From Nanobdellati archaeon (GTDB lineage Archaea > Nanobdellota > Nanobdellia > UBA10117): a stretch of 14,007 bases of DNA. The number at the start of each line of letters is the position of its first letter. Within the stretch, counting starts at the first letter, position 1. The stretch covers positions 1 through 14,007 of the forward strand of contig JAGVWH010000005.1 in the NCBI GenBank assembly GCA_018304365.1. The letters are read 5' to 3'. The translations under genes were made by a program, and so were the position numbers. Below, piece after piece: positions 12,842 to 14,007 of this stretch. The notes below the pieces were generated by a model that was not told the DNA's origin, did not search any database, and was given only the letters and a program-made list of their open reading frames with translations.

Positions 12842-13996
12842 TCAGCGGCGTCTTTTCCTTGGTTTTGCTTTGGCTCTTGATTTAGCTCTAACTCTTGCTC
12901 TTGTTTTAGTCTTTCTCGGGCGCGTTCTTGCAGTCGCTGCTCCTCTGCCTCTCGAGCTTGCAGACGCTCTTCTACTAAGATTATTCTCCATACTTGCTAT
13001 TTCAGAAAGGTATATTTCAACTTTATGTTCTAATCCTTTTATATTTGCATCCAAAAGTGGTGTAGCTCTATCGGGATTTTGCCTTTTTATTGAATTTCGT
13101 TTATTTATAGCAGATACAATATTTTCTTCTAATTTTATAACGTATTCTTCTATTTGTTCGGCTCTACTCGCATATTTCGCTGCAGTGCTGTCTCCTTTTT
13201 TGGATAACTTTATTGCTTTTTTCCTCAAATTTTTAACATCTTTTGCCAAAGCTTTAATTGATGCTTTTACTTGTTTGACTTCTGCTCCGGCAAATCTGAA
13301 TATCTTTCTGCCTCGGGCTCTTTCTTCGCCAGCTTCTTCTCTTTCGGCTCCCTTAATGTCTTTCCAAGCCGATTTTAGAGTGCCTCTTGCGCTATATATC
13401 CCTAAAAATATAGTTATTATTAAGAAAATTACTCCGATACCAATTATCACAGATGCTATTGTTCCCACTTCCGGCGGAAATTGTATTCCTGATTCCGTTA
13501 TTTCAGTACCAAATAACAATATTAAACTTCCAAGAAGTATTATTCCCACACTAATAATAAACAATCCAGAAACTGCTCCGAATTTATGTTCTTCATCTGC
13601 GACTAAACCATATAATAATCGTATGGATAATATAACTGCGATAATCAAAAATGCTAACAGCATAAAAAAGAAATATGCGAATGGCATAAACCTAATAACT
13701 AATAATGTTATTAGAATAGCTAAACCAGCTTCTGCGGAACTGCTTGTAAATGTATCTTCAAATACGCTGCTTTTTTTCAAAGCAGTATATATGATCATAA
13801 AAACAAATATACTTGATATGACTAAAAGATAAAACATAGAAATTGTATCTACTCGTTTACCAAGTACTAATGTTACTACATCAAAAAATGGAACTAAATA
13901 TGGCGTTAATTGATCTGATATTTCATCTGCACGCACTACTCCAAAAATGCTAAACAAGAAAGGGAATATTGTTGCGACTGCTCTCCTCAAGACCAT
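12842..13996 (-). CDS. Multi-pass membrane protein with coiled coil and very basic tail, 384 aa
   Basis: The start is fixed by an in-frame TAA two codons upstream of ATG 13996. Residues 5-23 look like a signal peptide or first helix (A-T-I-F-P-F-L-F-S-I-F-G-V-V-R-A-D). Further hydrophobic segments lie at about 53-71, 90-130 (one long or two short helices), 141-163 and 178-202. The rest is soluble: an acidic/basic stretch, a helical coiled-coil-like region at about 238-342 (R-K-K-A-I-K-L-S-K-K-G), and a tail from 349 to 384 with 19 Arg/Lys among 36 residues and no acidic residue. That tail should bind nucleic acid or anionic membrane if cytoplasmic. No family is recognised; it may anchor the system to the nucleoid, ribosome or membrane, which is speculation. 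Confidence 0.82.
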   Translation of the reverse strand: MVLRRAVATIFPFLFSIFGVVRADEISDQLTPYLVPFFDVVTLVLGKRVDTISMFYLLVISSIFVFMIIYTALKKSSVFEDTFTSSSAEAGLAILITLLVIRFMPFAYFFFMLLAFLIIAVILSIRLLYGLVADEEHKFGAVSGLFIISVGIILLGSLILLFGTEITESGIQFPPEVGTIASVIIGIGVIFLIITIFLGIYSARGTLKSAWKDIKGAEREEAGEERARGRKIFRFAGAEVKQVKASIKALAKDVKNLRKKAIKLSKKGDSTAAKYASRAEQIEEYVIKLEENIVSAINKRNSIKRQNPDRATPLLDANIKGLEHKVEIYLSEIASMENNLSRRASASSRGRGAATARTRPRKTKTRARVRAKSRAKAKPRKRRR

Positions 13997-14007
13997 AAAT
14001 TAATGTA

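Noticed and set aside
12821..12848. Possible C/D-box small RNA (GCGATGA near TTCAGC)
   Set aside because: The C-box match is imperfect, no proper D or C'/D' pair is present at the right spacing, and it overlaps the end of a coding region.
12828..13832. 334-codon open frame on the plus strand
   Set aside because: It lies antisense to the 384-aa membrane protein and has the low-complexity Leu/Ala and Ile/Asn/Thr composition of a mirror frame; the minus-strand gene has a signal, helices and a fixed start.
1..14007. CRISPR arrays, insertion sequences, tRNA/rRNA genes
   Set aside because: No regularly spaced repeats, transposase-like ORF, terminal inverted repeats or RNA-gene signatures were seen.

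Overview
The window reads as archaeal DNA, most likely from a DPANN-type lineage (Woesearchaeota/Pacearchaeota-like; inference only). It is AT-rich and densely packed. Genes are chained by ATGA, TAATG or 8-nt stop/start overlaps, and TATA-like boxes lie about 25-27 nt upstream of several ATGs with no leader. The gene content is that of an archaeal type IV pilus/archaellum-like machine. There is no rRNA, tRNA, CRISPR array, transposase or other sign of a mobile element.

Layout, right to left on the minus strand. (1) 11598-13996 encodes three polytopic membrane proteins: one with a coiled coil and a very basic C-terminal tail, and two paralogs sharing a 'VVLPFLLI...KTKVLGD' motif. (2) 10451-11454 holds two plus-strand coiled-coil proteins, transcribed divergently from the motor genes from what looks like one shared palindromic TATA element. 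(3) 6071-10395 encodes the motor: a FlaI/TadA/VirB11-type secretion ATPase with long extensions, then a two-domain FlaJ/TadC-type platform protein. (4) 5500-6071 is a cassette of four tiny single-helix membrane proteins (36, 53, 51 and 47 aa), three of which were found only by hand translation. (5) From a leaderless-type promoter at about 5455-5470 runs a train of pilin-like genes down to position 1. Most begin with a short M-N-x-K/R-G leader followed at once by a hydrophobic helix, as in class III (prepilin/prearchaellin) signal peptides.

The pilin-like products differ in their heads. Two tandem paralogs carry calcium-loop-like D-x-[DN]-x-D-G motifs. One has a 16-residue in-frame extension behind its stop codon. 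One has almost no head. One carries an apparent eight-bladed PQQ-like propeller with 16 cysteines that fall into eight neighbouring pairs. All eight complete pilin-like proteins longer than 100 aa have an even number of cysteines in the region predicted to be outside the cell, which suggests disulfide-stabilised surface structures.

The simplest model is that the ATPase and platform assemble a filament or surface complex from these helices. The coiled-coil pair and polytopic proteins would act as accessory or coupling components, as ArlC/D/E proteins do for the archaellum. No prepilin peptidase, KaiC-like ArlH or canonical archaellin is present here, so they would have to lie elsewhere. The specific function (adhesion, host-cell contact, uptake or motility) cannot be read from the sequence.
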